Source: Plut-88900 sp965116945
Lineage (GTDB): Bacteria > Chloroflexota > Dehalococcoidia > Plut-88900
Assembly: GCA_965116945.1 (NCBI GenBank)
Contig: OZ220734.1
Location: 1 to 64,000 of the forward strand
Length of the DNA stretch: 64,000 nucleotides
Direction of reading: 5' to 3'
The position numbers and the translations under genes were made by a program. Below the pieces are notes generated by a model. It saw only the letters and a list, made by a program, of their open reading frames with translations, was not told the origin of the DNA and ran no database searches. Below, piece after piece: positions 34,727-44,675 of this stretch. How positions within the stretch are numbered: the first letter of the stretch is position 1; each line of letters opens with the position of its first letter.

Positions 34727-35779
34727 TTACTGTGCCGCCGACGTGAAAGCCGGCTCGGGTCGGGTCTCGCCCTGTCCGGCAACCAATACTTCGGCAATTT
34801 GAATCGTGTTTAACGCCGCGCCTTTGCGCACGTTGTCCCCAACTACCCACATTGCTATTCCCCTGGAGTGGGATGCATCCTTCCTGATTCTACCGACAAA
34901 GACGTCATCAGTCCCGGCAGTCGATGCTGGTAGCGGGTATTCATGCGCCGCCGGATTGTCGATCACCTGGACGCCCGGGGCCCGGGACAGGACGTCCCTG
35001 ACTTCCTGCGGGTCCATGGGGTCGGTGAGCTCAAGGTGGACGGCTTCACTGTGACTTACGTACACAGGCACACGTACCGCGGTTGCGGAAATGGCCATCT
35101 CCGGGGCGTGCATGATCTTCCGGGTCTCTTGGACTATCTTCCACTCTTCATTGAAATAACCGTTGTCCAGGTATGAGTCGATTTCCGGTATCACGTTGAA
35201 GGCTATGGGATGAGGCATCTTTTGGGCCTTGGCCTTTTCTCCTGAAACGATAGAGCGGGTCTGGTCTTCCAGTTCCTGCACGCCCGCTCCCCCTGCCCCC
35301 GACACCGATTGATACGTGTCCACGATAACCCGTTTGATGGGGTTCACACGGTGAATTGGGTCAAGGGCCACCACCAGTTGAATGGTGGAGCAGTTCGGGT
35401 TGGCTATGATTCCGCGGTGCTTGAATGCGTCGTACGCATTGACCTCTGGTACTACCAGTGGGACATTCTCTTCCATCCTGAAGGCCTTGCTGTTATCTAC
35501 TACCACCGCCCCACATTCTGCTGCAATCGGGGAGTACTTTCTGCTCACACCAGAGCCCGCCGAAAACAGTACGATGTCTACCCCTTCAAAGGAGTTTTCA
35601 TCCAACCGCTCTACGACCACGTCCTCCCCCTTGACCTGCATGACCCTGCCCTCGGACCGCTCCGAGGCCAAGAGCCGCACTGAGGACATGGGAAAGTCCC
35701 GCTCCTCCAGAATGCTGATGAACTGTCGGCCCACGAGCCCCGTGGCGCCGGCGATTGCTACCCTTGGTTCTCTATTCAT
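34727..35779 (-). CDS. asd: Aspartate-semialdehyde dehydrogenase
   Basis: NADPH-dependent reduction of aspartyl phosphate, at the branch to lysine, threonine and methionine. The 350 residues start with the Rossmann motif AIAGATGLVGRQF; the catalytic Cys is in NPNCSTIQLV and the substrate His region in VPVYVSHSEAVHLEL. SGAGGAGVQELEDQ is also typical. It lies between dapB and dapA on the same strand, consistent with coordinated supply of diaminopimelate. Confidence 0.95.
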   Translation of the reverse strand: MNREPRVAIAGATGLVGRQFISILEERDFPMSSVRLLASERSEGRVMQVKGEDVVVERLDENSFEGVDIVLFSAGSGVSRKYSPIAAECGAVVVDNSKAFRMEENVPLVVPEVNAYDAFKHRGIIANPNCSTIQLVVALDPIHRVNPIKRVIVDTYQSVSGAGGAGVQELEDQTRSIVSGEKAKAQKMPHPIAFNVIPEIDSYLDNGYFNEEWKIVQETRKIMHAPEMAISATAVRVPVYVSHSEAVHLELTDPMDPQEVRDVLSRAPGVQVIDNPAAHEYPLPASTAGTDDVFVGRIRKDASHSRGIAMWVVGDNVRKGAALNTIQIAEVLVAGQGETRPEPAFTSAAQ

Positions 35780-35850
35780 CTCTGCTTCTCAAAACTTGGC
35801 GCGCCAAGCCTTCTTATCTGTAGGCTAGGAATAATAGGACTTAGAGGGAT

Positions 35851-36648
35851 TTAGTCAAGGCCCAGCAGTGCATCAAGCCCGAATACTATCCCCACCCGCT
35901 TGGGTGCAGCCTCCAGGGCCATCAGTACCCCGGGCATATAGCATGTTCTGCCGGAGGTGTCATGCCTGATTGTAAGGGTCTGCCCCAGCCCACCAAAGAT
36001 AACTTCCTGGTGCGCCACGGAACCCTGCGGCCTGAGACTGTGGACCGCTACACCATCCACCACCGCCCCCCTTGATCCGGGCAGGTTCTCCTTCTGAGTT
36101 TCAGATAACTTGAAGGGCTTGCCTTTGGCCTTCACCATGTCTTCGGCGGTTGCGATCGCAGTGCCGGACGGTGCGTCTATCTTGGTCTCGTGATGTCTTT
36201 CTATCACTTCGGCATAGTCAAAATACTTGCTGGCGATCTTGGACATGTGGATCATCAAAACAGCCCCAAGGGCGAAATTGGGCGCTATCACTCCCCCGAC
36301 ATTATGCTGATGACATAGATTATCAAGCTCCGAGACCTGCTCCCCAGTTAGCCCCGAGGTGCCGATTACCACGTGAACACCATTCTCTATCGCATGTTGG
36401 GCAGTAGCCAATGCACCCTCGGCCTGGCTGAAGTCCACAATCACATCCGGCCTCACCTGCTGAAGCAACGCTGGAAAGTCCAAGGTGTGAGGCGCTTCCG
36501 AGCCGTCTGGAAGTGAAATTGGAGCCCCGTCTGCGTCCAGAGACACGGCCCCCGCTACGCACATCTCCGGGTGATTGGTTACGGCGGTGACTATCTCCCT
36601 GCCGACGCGCCCGGTTGCTCCTTGGATAGCTACCTTGAGAATTGCCAC
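35851..36648 (-). CDS. dapB: 4-hydroxy-tetrahydrodipicolinate reductase
   Basis: NAD(P)H-dependent second step after DapA. The 265 residues open with the nucleotide motif IQGATGRVGREIV, and carry the catalytic block ERHHETKIDAPSGTA with the conserved His pair and Lys, plus VIGTSGL. It starts 32 bases after the pnp stop and could be read through from rpsO-pnp. Confidence 0.95.
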   Translation of the reverse strand: MAILKVAIQGATGRVGREIVTAVTNHPEMCVAGAVSLDADGAPISLPDGSEAPHTLDFPALLQQVRPDVIVDFSQAEGALATAQHAIENGVHVVIGTSGLTGEQVSELDNLCHQHNVGGVIAPNFALGAVLMIHMSKIASKYFDYAEVIERHHETKIDAPSGTAIATAEDMVKAKGKPFKLSETQKENLPGSRGAVVDGVAVHSLRPQGSVAHQEVIFGGLGQTLTIRHDTSGRTCYMPGVLMALEAAPKRVGIVFGLDALLGLD

Positions 36649-36680
36649 GGCTATACCTCCCTGATTACAGGGTTGCCGTG

Positions 36681-38942
36681 CTACCGTCTCCGGCCCCGGC
36701 TCCCCGAAAACCTGCCCTGCGGCCTGTCGCCCCTGGGCGGACGCCTGTCTTGAGGTCTCCGGTCTCGACCCCCGCCCCGGGAGCCGCCGTCAGACCTGCC
36801 ATATCCCCCACCTGAACGGTCGTGCTCTCCCCCTTGCCCCTCGTCAACTCCCCCAGATCGCCCTTCAAGCACCGCTCTCCTCGAGAGATTGATCCGGCCA
36901 AGAGAATCTATCTCCGTTACCATCACGGTGACTTCATCACCAACCTGGACCTCATCCTCTACCGATTCTACCCTGTACCCGGCAAGCTCACTGATGTGTA
37001 CCAGTCCGTCTTTGCCCGGAAGTATTTCGACGAAGGCGCCGAAGTTCATGAGTCGAACTACTTTGCCTGTGTAGGTCTCGCCTACCTCTACCTCTTTGGT
37101 AAGGCCTCGGATCATCTCTTCAGCCCGCCTTGAGGCATCCCGGTCCGATGACCCAATAATCACCGTCCCGTCGTCCTCTACATCAACCGTAGCGCCCGTA
37201 GCTTCCACGATCGACCTAATAGTCTTCCCACCCGGGCCAATGACGAGTCCAATCTTCTCTTTATCTATCTTGACGGTCGTCATCCGAGGAGCGTACTCGC
37301 TTAATTCCGGTCGGGCCTGTTGGATGGTCTTCCCCATCAAATCCAGGATCTTCAGCCGTCCGGCTACCGCCTGCTTTAAGGCCTCTTCCATAATTTCGAA
37401 GCTTAGACCCTTGAGTTTGAGATCCATTTGCCAGCCGGTCATGCCCTTGGTAGTCCCGGCTACCTTGAAGTCCATGTCTCCCATGAAGTCTTCAAGGCCT
37501 GCGATATCCGTGAGAACTGAATACCGGCCGTCATCGTCGGTTATCAGACCCATCGCTATCCCGGCAACGGGTTGCGATATAGGGACGCCTGCATCCATAA
37601 GCGAAAGGCTACTGCCACAAACGCTTGCCATTGATGTGCTGCCGTTGGAGCTTAGCGCCTCCGAAACCAATCTTATCGCATAAGGGAAGTCTTCCTCGCT
37701 GGGAAGAATCGGTTCAATCGACCTTTCGGCCAAAGCCCCGTGGCCAATTTCCCTTCGACCCGGGGACCCGATCCGCCCGGTCTCACCCACGCTGTAGGGG
37801 GGGAAATTGTAGTGGTGCATGAACCGTTTTCTGGTATTCGGACTGATATTATCAATTTTCTGGGCATCACCGGATGACGAAAGAGTGGTAACCGAAAGAA
37901 CCTGTGTCTCCCCCCGAGAGAAGAGACCTGTCCCGTGTGTCCTGGGAAGAAGTCCGACCTCGCACTCAATGTGGCGGAGCTCATCCAAGCCTCGTCCGTC
38001 CGGCCTCACTCCCGTGTCCAGGATGTTTGCCCGGACTTGCTTCTTCACCTGGGCCCGGACTATGTCTCCCACTGCCCCACCGGGGAAGCTGTCGGCAAGT
38101 GCTGCAGTAGCTTCCTTCTCAAGAGCTTCAATAGCGGATTCTCGATCCTCTCGCTTCAAAATTTTGCTCGTGCCCTTCAAACGGTCGCCGATAATGTCCA
38201 GAACGGCTTTTTCGAGATCCGGATTACGGACCGCCGAAGCTGGCAGTTTCATCTTGGGTTTGCCACAGGCGGAGACCATCTCTTCTTGCAACGATATGAC
38301 TATCTGGTTTGCTTCATGGGCAAACTTGACCGCATCGAAGACGAGATCTTCAGGCAACTGGTTGGCGCCTGCCTCTACCATCACCACTGCTTCCTTAGTG
38401 CTCACCACCACTAGGTCCAGGTCGCTCTTGTCAAGCTGGGCGTAGGTGGGGTTCAGAACAAATTCGCCATCGACATACCCGACCCTGGCCCCGCCCACCG
38501 GGCCTTCGAACGGTATCTCGGATATCGATAGCGCCGCCGATGCCCCAATTATTGCGGGGATGGCGGGTTCATGTTCCCTATCAGTGGAAAGGACAGTGGC
38601 GATTACCTGTACGTCGTTTCGGAAACCCTTGGGAAAAAGGGGTCGGAGAGGACGGTCGATTAGCCTACCCGTCAGGATTGCCTCTGTTCCGGGCCTGCCC
38701 TCTCTCTTAAAAAAGCTGCCCGGAATTTTCCCTGCCGCGTAATGACGCTCCTCCATATCAATGGTGAGCGGGAAGAAGTCAATGCCGGGTCGAGGCTGGG
38801 CCGATACGCAGGCTGTGACTAGAAGTACGGTCTCTCCGTATATGACGGTAACCGCTCCGTGGGCCTGCATTGCAAGCTTCCCCGTGCCAATAGTTAGGGG
38901 AATGCCGCCTAGATCGCGTTGAAAGGTGCTAGCTGATGCCAA
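36681..38942 (-). CDS. pnp: Polyribonucleotide nucleotidyltransferase (PNPase)
   Basis: Phosphorolytic 3'-5' exoribonuclease of mRNA turnover. The 753 residues hold two RNase PH domains (LTIDMEERHYAAGKIPGSF and HHYNFPPYSVGETGR), a helical linker, a KH domain (IGLVIGPGGKTIRSI, about 560) and an S1 domain (TYTGKVVRLMNFGAFVEI, about 625). The tail is a Gly/Arg/Asp-rich extension of about 50 residues (GGGYGRSDGGSRGGGR), probably disordered and RNA-binding. It follows rpsO by 29 bases, the ancient rpsO-pnp pair. Confidence 0.97.
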   Translation of the reverse strand: MASASTFQRDLGGIPLTIGTGKLAMQAHGAVTVIYGETVLLVTACVSAQPRPGIDFFPLTIDMEERHYAAGKIPGSFFKREGRPGTEAILTGRLIDRPLRPLFPKGFRNDVQVIATVLSTDREHEPAIPAIIGASAALSISEIPFEGPVGGARVGYVDGEFVLNPTYAQLDKSDLDLVVVSTKEAVVMVEAGANQLPEDLVFDAVKFAHEANQIVISLQEEMVSACGKPKMKLPASAVRNPDLEKAVLDIIGDRLKGTSKILKREDRESAIEALEKEATAALADSFPGGAVGDIVRAQVKKQVRANILDTGVRPDGRGLDELRHIECEVGLLPRTHGTGLFSRGETQVLSVTTLSSSGDAQKIDNISPNTRKRFMHHYNFPPYSVGETGRIGSPGRREIGHGALAERSIEPILPSEEDFPYAIRLVSEALSSNGSTSMASVCGSSLSLMDAGVPISQPVAGIAMGLITDDDGRYSVLTDIAGLEDFMGDMDFKVAGTTKGMTGWQMDLKLKGLSFEIMEEALKQAVAGRLKILDLMGKTIQQARPELSEYAPRMTTVKIDKEKIGLVIGPGGKTIRSIVEATGATVDVEDDGTVIIGSSDRDASRRAEEMIRGLTKEVEVGETYTGKVVRLMNFGAFVEILPGKDGLVHISELAGYRVESVEDEVQVGDEVTVMVTEIDSLGRINLSRRAVLEGRSGGVDEGQGGEHDRSGGGYGRSDGGSRGGGRDRRPQDRRPPRGDRPQGRFSGSRGRRR

Positions 38943-38971
38943 GTATGGTCCGTATCAGGCCTTTCACAGCT

Positions 38972-39235
38972 TTACCTTCTCAGACCCAATCTGGAAATCA
39001 TGGAGCGATAGCGCCCCACATCCTTCCGGTTCAAGTACTCGAGCAGTCGCCTGCGTTGGCCTACCAGTTTGAGGAGACCCCGCTGGCTATGATAATCGTG
39101 CTTATGACTTCTCAGGTGCTGTGTGATAGACCCGATCCTATTCGTCAACAGGGCTATCTGCACCTCGGCAGACCCAGAGTCATTGTCGTGAAGCCCGTAG
39201 GAACCGATTATTTCTTGCTTTAGCTGTGACTCCAA
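38972..39235 (-). CDS. rpsO: Small ribosomal subunit protein uS15
   Basis: Binds the central domain of 16S rRNA. The 87 residues have the normal length and motifs: GSAEVQIALLTNRI, the basic HLRSHKHDYHSQRGLLKLVGQRRRLL stretch (given as a region near 40-65) and the end DVGRYRSMISRLGLRR. First gene of rpsO-pnp, with its own promoter at 39263-39291. Confidence 0.97.
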   Translation of the reverse strand: MESQLKQEIIGSYGLHDNDSGSAEVQIALLTNRIGSITQHLRSHKHDYHSQRGLLKLVGQRRRLLEYLNRKDVGRYRSMISRLGLRR

Positions 39236-39262
39236 AAATCTATACCTCTAATTTCCGTGGCG

Positions 39263-39291
39263 AGTATAGCACAGTGGTGATGAGGGCGCAA
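39263..39291 (-). promoter_or_regulatory. Promoter of rpsO-pnp
   Basis: On the minus strand TTGCGC (39291-39286), 17 bases, TATACT (39268-39263). Transcription would begin about 20 bases before the rpsO start codon. Divergent from the rpsA promoter. Confidence 0.6.
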
Positions 39292-39439
39292 AAGAAATCA
39301 ATCTGGACCACTGATATATAGCATTCAGCAACCTACCCAATTGTACAGTTATCTCACTCCTTGGTGTGACTATGCTTGCATTCGGAATCCTAAACCCCCT
39401 ACAATGCTTCAACCCCACCAAGCTAACGCCCTCTCAACC

Positions 39440-39468
39440 TTTACACTCTACAAAGCGTTAAATATAAT
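39440..39468 (+). promoter_or_regulatory. Near-consensus promoter immediately before rpsA
   Basis: TTTACA (39440-39445), exactly 17 bases, TATAAT (39463-39468). The expected transcription start, about 39475, is only some seven bases before the ATG at 39482. Confidence 0.7.
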
Positions 39469-39481
39469 TGAACGCAGGCTT

Positions 39482-40681
39482 ATGAACGATTCTGAAGGAC
39501 AGAACACCCAGCCCGAGGAGACCAGCGCCTACGGGATGCAGGAACTCCTCGACGAGGCTGAAAATGTCGCCACTATTAGAAGAGGCGATATCGTAAAAGG
39601 GGTCGTGGTTCAGAAGGACAGAGAGGGCCTTCTCGTCGATATCGGAGCCAAGACCGAAGGCGTCGTGCCCGCCCGAGAAATGCGCACCTTCTCTGCCGAA
39701 GAAGCTGAGGCGCTGACCCTCGGTGACGAAGTCCTTGTATACGTCGTCCAAACGGACGAAAGTGAAGGCCAGATCTATCTGTCGGTTGACCGTGCCCAGG
39801 GTGAAAAGGGCTGGCACGTACTCCAGCAGAATTTCGAAAATGGGGACGTAATCGAAGGCGAAGCCGTCGATTACAACAAGGGCGGCCTGCTGGTTAACGT
39901 AGAAGGAATTAGGGGATTTGTGCCCATGTCCCAGTTGGCCACCCCCGTGGCTTTCGACCCCTCCGCAGACCCCAACCGCAGCCCCCTCGCCGATCTCATT
40001 GGAAACCAGCTTAAGTTGAAGGTGATCGAAATCAATCGACGCCGGAATCGCCTCATCCTCTCTGAAAAGCAGGTTATGCGCCAGCAGAGGGAAGAATTGC
40101 GCCAAAGCCTCTTCGCTGACTTGGACACTGGCCAGGTTCGAAAAGGACGGGTAACTGGCATTCGTGAGTTTGGCGCCTTTGTAGACATCGGTGGTGTTGA
40201 TGGACTTGTGCACCTTTCCGAGTTCTCCTGGGGACAGGTAGAACCCCCCGAAAAGAGTTTGTCCATCGGCGACGAAGTTGACGTATATGTACTGAGAGTT
40301 GACCGGGAAAACATGAAGGTGGCTCTCAGCTTCCGGCGCCTCCACCCCGAGCCTTGGGAGTCGATACACGAGAAATACCACGTAGGTCAGACGGTAACCG
40401 CTACCGTAACAAAAGTCACCACCTTCGGCGCATTTGCCCGCCTTGACCCTGCCATTGAAGGTTTGGTCCACATTTCGGAACTGAGCGACGGCCCTGTCCG
40501 CCATCCCTCCGATATAGTTGCCGAGGGACAGGAACTGACCTTGAAGATCCTCAGAATTGAACCTGAAAGAAGGCGTCTTGCCCTGAGTCTGAAGCAAGCC
40601 GGTTCCTACGGATTCGCCGAGCGATATCGGGATGAATTGTACGGAGATGCTGGATACGGTGAAGGCGACGGGGATTATTAA
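39482..40681 (+). CDS. rpsA: Small ribosomal subunit protein bS1 (four S1 domains)
   Basis: RNA-binding ribosomal protein that helps mRNA loading. Four S1 domains follow each other in 399 residues: RRGDIVKGVVVQ (about 32), NGDVIEGEAVDY (about 118), TGQVRKGRVTGIREFGAF (about 215) and VGQTVTATVTKVTTFGAF (about 300). The acidic C-terminus ends GEGDGDY. I chose the ATG at 39482, because the promoter lies just before it and upstream in-frame residues (from 39341) are not S1-like. An ATG at 39536 is an alternative. There is no clear ribosome site. Confidence 0.9.
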   Translation: MNDSEGQNTQPEETSAYGMQELLDEAENVATIRRGDIVKGVVVQKDREGLLVDIGAKTEGVVPAREMRTFSAEEAEALTLGDEVLVYVVQTDESEGQIYLSVDRAQGEKGWHVLQQNFENGDVIEGEAVDYNKGGLLVNVEGIRGFVPMSQLATPVAFDPSADPNRSPLADLIGNQLKLKVIEINRRRNRLILSEKQVMRQQREELRQSLFADLDTGQVRKGRVTGIREFGAFVDIGGVDGLVHLSEFSWGQVEPPEKSLSIGDEVDVYVLRVDRENMKVALSFRRLHPEPWESIHEKYHVGQTVTATVTKVTTFGAFARLDPAIEGLVHISELSDGPVRHPSDIVAEGQELTLKILRIEPERRRLALSLKQAGSYGFAERYRDELYGDAGYGEGDGDY

Positions 40682-40743
40682 CAACCCGATGGGTTAGGCC
40701 CATCAATCGGACGGGGTACTAGCCGTCCTCTTGGGAGCAACAC

Positions 40744-43200
40744 ATGGCCAGCAGATTTGAGAAATTCTCCGAAAGCGCACGGAGAGTGCTTTCCTTGGCG
40801 CAGGAAGAAGCTCAACAGTTCAATCACAACTACATAGGCACAGAGCACATTCTCTTGGGTCTCGTCAGAGAGCAGGAGTGTGTTGCGGCCAAGGTACTCG
40901 TAAATCTGGGTGTGCAGCTCAATAAGGTGCGCTCTGCTGTCGAGTTCATAATTGGACGCGGCGATAGGGCGGCCACCGGTGAAATAGGACTTACTCCCAG
41001 GGCCAAAAAGGTCATTGAACTCTCCGTTGACGAAGCCCGACGCCTAAACCACCAATACATCGGTACTGAGCATCTCCTTATCGGCCTTTTGAGAGAGGGC
41101 GACGGCGTTGCTGCAGGCGTTCTTGAAAGCCTCGGCGTCAACTTGGAGAAGGCCCGCTCCGAGACCACACGACTCCTCAGCCAGTCCCAGTCACAGACTC
41201 CCGCCTCCCGAGGCGCGGCCCGTACCCCTACTCTTGACCAGTTGGGTGTAGACCTTACCCAGAAGGCGAGGAACGGCTCCCTGGATCCTGTCATCGGCAG
41301 AGACAAGGAAATCGAAAGGGTAGTCCAGATACTCAGTCGGCGAACCAAGAACAACCCGGTTCTTATCGGTGAGCCGGGCGTTGGCAAGAGTTCAATCGTA
41401 GAAGCCCTTGCCCAGAGAATCTCCGGCACGGATGTACCGGAGACCCTTCAGGGTAAGCGCCTTGTTACTCTGGACGTCGGTGCACTGGTTGCCGGCACCA
41501 AGTATCGCGGCGAGTTTGAAGAACGTCTTCGCAAAGTCATCGACGAAATCAAGAGTTCCGGCAACTGCGTCCTCTTTATTGACGAAATGCACACCATAGT
41601 TGGCGCCGGAGCTGCAGAAGGCGCTGTAGATGCTGCCAACATGCTCAAGCCGGCACTCGCCCGAGGCGAACTCCAATGCATAGGTGCTACTACCCAGGAC
41701 GACTACCGGAAACAGGTGGAGCGTGACCCTGCCCTTGAACGCCGTTTCCAGCCCATCAAGGTCGAGGAACCTAGCGTCGAGGAAACAGTCGAAATCCTGC
41801 GCGGTCTGAAGAGCCGCTATGAAGAGCACCATGAATTGGAGATCGCGGATGAGGCTATCAAGGAAGCTGCCACCCTTGCTTCCCGCTACATCACCGACCG
41901 CTTCCTCCCTGACAAAGGCATAGACGTTATTGATGAAGCATCCTCCCGCGTCCGCATCCGCAACTCCACTATGCCGACCTACCTCAAGGAAGCTCACGCC
42001 ACACTTGAAGCGGTAAAGAAGGAAAAAGAAGACGCTATTCAGTCACAGAAATATGAATCGGCAGCTCAGCTCAGGGAGAGAGAACTAGCCCTGTCTGATG
42101 AGCTGGAGAATATGGAAAAGGAGTGGAAATCTAAGCGGGAACAGGACAAGCCGTGTGTCAGTGCAGATGATGTCGCCGAGGTAGTCAGCATGTGGACTGG
42201 CATCCCCGTAACACGCCTAGCCACCGAGGAAATCGAACGCCTCCTCAAAATGGAGGAGGTGCTCCACGAAAAGATCGTTGGCCAGGACGAGGCGATAAAT
42301 GTAGTCGCCAAGGCTGTACGTAGGGCCCGAGCAGGCCTCAAAGACCGTCGCCGGCCTATCGGCAATTTCATATTCCTCGGCCCCACCGGTGTCGGCAAGA
42401 CCTATCTGGTCCGTGCCCTTGCTGAGTTCATGTTTGGCTCAGAGGAATCCCTGATTAGACTCGATATGTCGGAATTCATGGAGCGCCACGCCGTTGCACG
42501 GCTGGTCGGGGCCCCTCCGGGTTACATCGGCTACGACGAAGGAGGACAGCTTACCGAAGCCGTACGACGTCGTTCCTACTCCGCCATCCTTCTCGACGAA
42601 ATTGAGAAGGCCCACCCGGACGTGTTCAACATGCTGCTTCAGATCTTCGACGACGGCCACCTGACAGACGCCAAGGGCCGCAAGGTCGATTTCCGGAACA
42701 GTATCGTCGTTATGACCAGCAACATCGGTGCTGAGCTCATCAAACGGGACAACACTCTCGGGTTCTCTATCACCTTGGATGAGGCAGAGGCCTCCCGAGA
42801 GTCCTACCAGCGCATGAAGGACAAAGTGCTCACCGAGGTCAAGCGGTTCTTCCGCCCCGAGTTCCTCAACCGAATCGATGGCATTGTGGTATTCCACGCC
42901 CTGACCAGGGAACACATACTGCAAATCGTTGACCTTCTCCTAGATGAAGTCCGTGCCAACCTAACGGAAAAGGGGGTCAGCCTGGAGATCTCCGAAAGTG
43001 CCAAGGAACTCCTCGGAGAAAGAGGTTACGACCCCACCTTCGGAGCGAGACCCTTGAAGAGACTCATCCAGGATATCGTTGAAGATCCACTATCGGAACA
43101 GCTGCTTAAAGGCATGTTTGGCCCCGGCGACACCGTCTTCATAGATCGAGATGGTGAGGAGATCACCGTCGGCCCTGTTGCCGAACTTGCGAAGTCCTGA
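40744..43200 (+). CDS. clpC: ATP-dependent Clp protease ATP-binding subunit ClpC
   Basis: Hsp100 unfoldase that feeds ClpP. The 818 residues contain a double Clp N domain (FSESARRVLSLAQEEA and TPRAKKVIELSVDEA), AAA module 1 with GEPGVGKS and IDEMHTIVGAG, a middle region with a UVR-like helix pair (about 420-470), AAA module 2 with GPTGVGKTYL and LLDEIEKAHPDVF, and the D2-small domain. The UVR motif separates ClpC from ClpB. Neither clpP nor ctsR/mcsB is adjacent. A terminator follows. Confidence 0.96.
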   Translation: MASRFEKFSESARRVLSLAQEEAQQFNHNYIGTEHILLGLVREQECVAAKVLVNLGVQLNKVRSAVEFIIGRGDRAATGEIGLTPRAKKVIELSVDEARRLNHQYIGTEHLLIGLLREGDGVAAGVLESLGVNLEKARSETTRLLSQSQSQTPASRGAARTPTLDQLGVDLTQKARNGSLDPVIGRDKEIERVVQILSRRTKNNPVLIGEPGVGKSSIVEALAQRISGTDVPETLQGKRLVTLDVGALVAGTKYRGEFEERLRKVIDEIKSSGNCVLFIDEMHTIVGAGAAEGAVDAANMLKPALARGELQCIGATTQDDYRKQVERDPALERRFQPIKVEEPSVEETVEILRGLKSRYEEHHELEIADEAIKEAATLASRYITDRFLPDKGIDVIDEASSRVRIRNSTMPTYLKEAHATLEAVKKEKEDAIQSQKYESAAQLRERELALSDELENMEKEWKSKREQDKPCVSADDVAEVVSMWTGIPVTRLATEEIERLLKMEEVLHEKIVGQDEAINVVAKAVRRARAGLKDRRRPIGNFIFLGPTGVGKTYLVRALAEFMFGSEESLIRLDMSEFMERHAVARLVGAPPGYIGYDEGGQLTEAVRRRSYSAILLDEIEKAHPDVFNMLLQIFDDGHLTDAKGRKVDFRNSIVVMTSNIGAELIKRDNTLGFSITLDEAEASRESYQRMKDKVLTEVKRFFRPEFLNRIDGIVVFHALTREHILQIVDLLLDEVRANLTEKGVSLEISESAKELLGERGYDPTFGARPLKRLIQDIVEDPLSEQLLKGMFGPGDTVFIDRDGEEITVGPVAELAKS

Positions 43201-43228
43201 TCTCCGATCGTTCGACTAAACTGAAGTT

Positions 43229-43263
43229 AAGAAGGGAAGCCCCGATGGGACTTCCCTTCTTTC
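43229..43263 (+). terminator. Rho-independent terminator after clpC
   Basis: AAGAAGGGAAG (43229-43239), loop CCCCGATGGGA, CTTCCCTTCTT (43251-43261) then TC. An eleven-pair stem whose 3' arm merges with a short T run. Confidence 0.85.
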
Positions 43264-43292
43264 ATTGACACCGCGAACAATCAGTCAATCCG

Positions 43293-44675
43293 ATGCCCAA
43301 GACCCAGTCAAAGACCACATATGTCTGCAACGAATGTGGTGCAACCAGCCCTCGCTGGGAGGGCCGCTGCTCCCGCTGCGGCACCTGGAACAGCCTCACG
43401 CAGGCCGTCCAGCGCAAACAGCGCTCTGGGACCTCCTCCCCGACCCTTTCCCGGCCCCCGGTTGAGCTCTCCTCGGTTCCCACTTCCACCGACCCCCGTA
43501 TCCCCCTCACCTCCCCGGAATTCTCCCGAGTCCTGGGCGGCGGCGTAGTCCACGGCTCCCTGGTATTGCTTGGTGGGGAACCCGGAATAGGCAAGTCAAC
43601 CCTCCTCCTCCAGACCGCCTCCGACCTTTCGGGGCCCGACTCCCGAGTCCTCTACGTATCCGGCGAGGAATCAGAACTGCAGATAAGAATGCGGGCATCC
43701 AGACTCGGTATTGGCGGTTCCAACCTCTTTGTCCACTCCGCTAACGACCTCAACTCTGCCATTCAATTCATGGATGAGATTTCTCCAAGTCTCGTCATAG
43801 TCGATTCGATCCAGACTGTCTTCTTTAGCGAAATCGGGAGCTCGCCGGGGAGCTTGGCCCAGGTCAGAGAAGCTACCTGGAGGCTCCTGGAATGGAGCAA
43901 ATCATCAGGTGTTCCCGTCATGGTTTCGGGCCACGTAACCAAGGAGGGCGCCATAGCCGGGCCCCGAATGCTTGAGCACATCGTAGATGTTGTGCTCTAC
44001 CTGGAAGGGGATGCCTACAGCCCCTACCGACTCCTCCGCGGCGAAAAGAACCGCTTCGGCTCCACCAACGAGACCGGAATCTTCGAGATGAAAGAAAAAG
44101 GCCTCGTGGACGTCCCTGACCCCTCCCGTGCCCTCCTCTCCGAACGACGCCCCGGTGAAGTGGGCTCCATAATCGTCCCCGTGATGGAAGGCACCCGACC
44201 CATCCTGGTTGAGGTGCAAGCCCTGACCAGCATGACCCCCTTCAACCTGCCTCGGCGCACCGCCAATGGCATAGATGCGAACCGGTTGCTTTTGATCACC
44301 GCCGTCCTGAGTAAGCGGATGGGCGCCCGACTCTCCAACCAGGACGTACTGGTGAACGTCATCGGCGGCCTGCGAATACGGGAACCCTCCGCCGATCTGG
44401 CCGTGGCCCTTGCAATTCTCTCCAGCCTGAAAGACCGGCCGGTGCGGGATGGTCTCGTTGCCGTCGGTGAGGTGGGATTGGGTGGAGAAATCCGATCCGC
44501 CCGACACCTCTCCCGCCGCCTGCAGGAAGCGGCTCACCTCGGATTGGATATGGGTATAATACCCGTGACCACCCCCAAAGACTTTGTTAGTCCTGCAAAC
44601 ATGAACATTACAAGAGTGTCCAACCTATCCGAAGCCGTGAAGATAGCTCTTGAACATAGGACCTCTAAGCAATGA
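43293..44675 (+). CDS. radA: DNA repair protein RadA
   Basis: RecA-related helicase-like ATPase that drives branch migration in recombination. The 460 residues start with a C4 zinc finger (VCNECG and CSRCGTW), followed by Walker A GGEPGIGKST (about 92), the RadA-specific KNRFGS motif (about 250) and a Lon-protease-like C-terminal domain (GGLRIREPSADLAVALAI). Its stop overlaps the start of larE by four bases (ATGA). Confidence 0.96.
   Translation: MPKTQSKTTYVCNECGATSPRWEGRCSRCGTWNSLTQAVQRKQRSGTSSPTLSRPPVELSSVPTSTDPRIPLTSPEFSRVLGGGVVHGSLVLLGGEPGIGKSTLLLQTASDLSGPDSRVLYVSGEESELQIRMRASRLGIGGSNLFVHSANDLNSAIQFMDEISPSLVIVDSIQTVFFSEIGSSPGSLAQVREATWRLLEWSKSSGVPVMVSGHVTKEGAIAGPRMLEHIVDVVLYLEGDAYSPYRLLRGEKNRFGSTNETGIFEMKEKGLVDVPDPSRALLSERRPGEVGSIIVPVMEGTRPILVEVQALTSMTPFNLPRRTANGIDANRLLLITAVLSKRMGARLSNQDVLVNVIGGLRIREPSADLAVALAILSSLKDRPVRDGLVAVGEVGLGGEIRSARHLSRRLQEAAHLGLDMGIIPVTTPKDFVSPANMNITRVSNLSEAVKIALEHRTSKQ

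Noticed and set aside
39458..40684. 408-codon open frame on the minus strand
   Set aside because: It is the antisense of rpsA, whose four S1 domains are certain; GC-rich DNA with a biased third position produces such shadows.
43308..43553. Short open frames around the radA start on the minus strand
   Set aside because: Antisense shadows of the RadA zinc finger and Walker A region.
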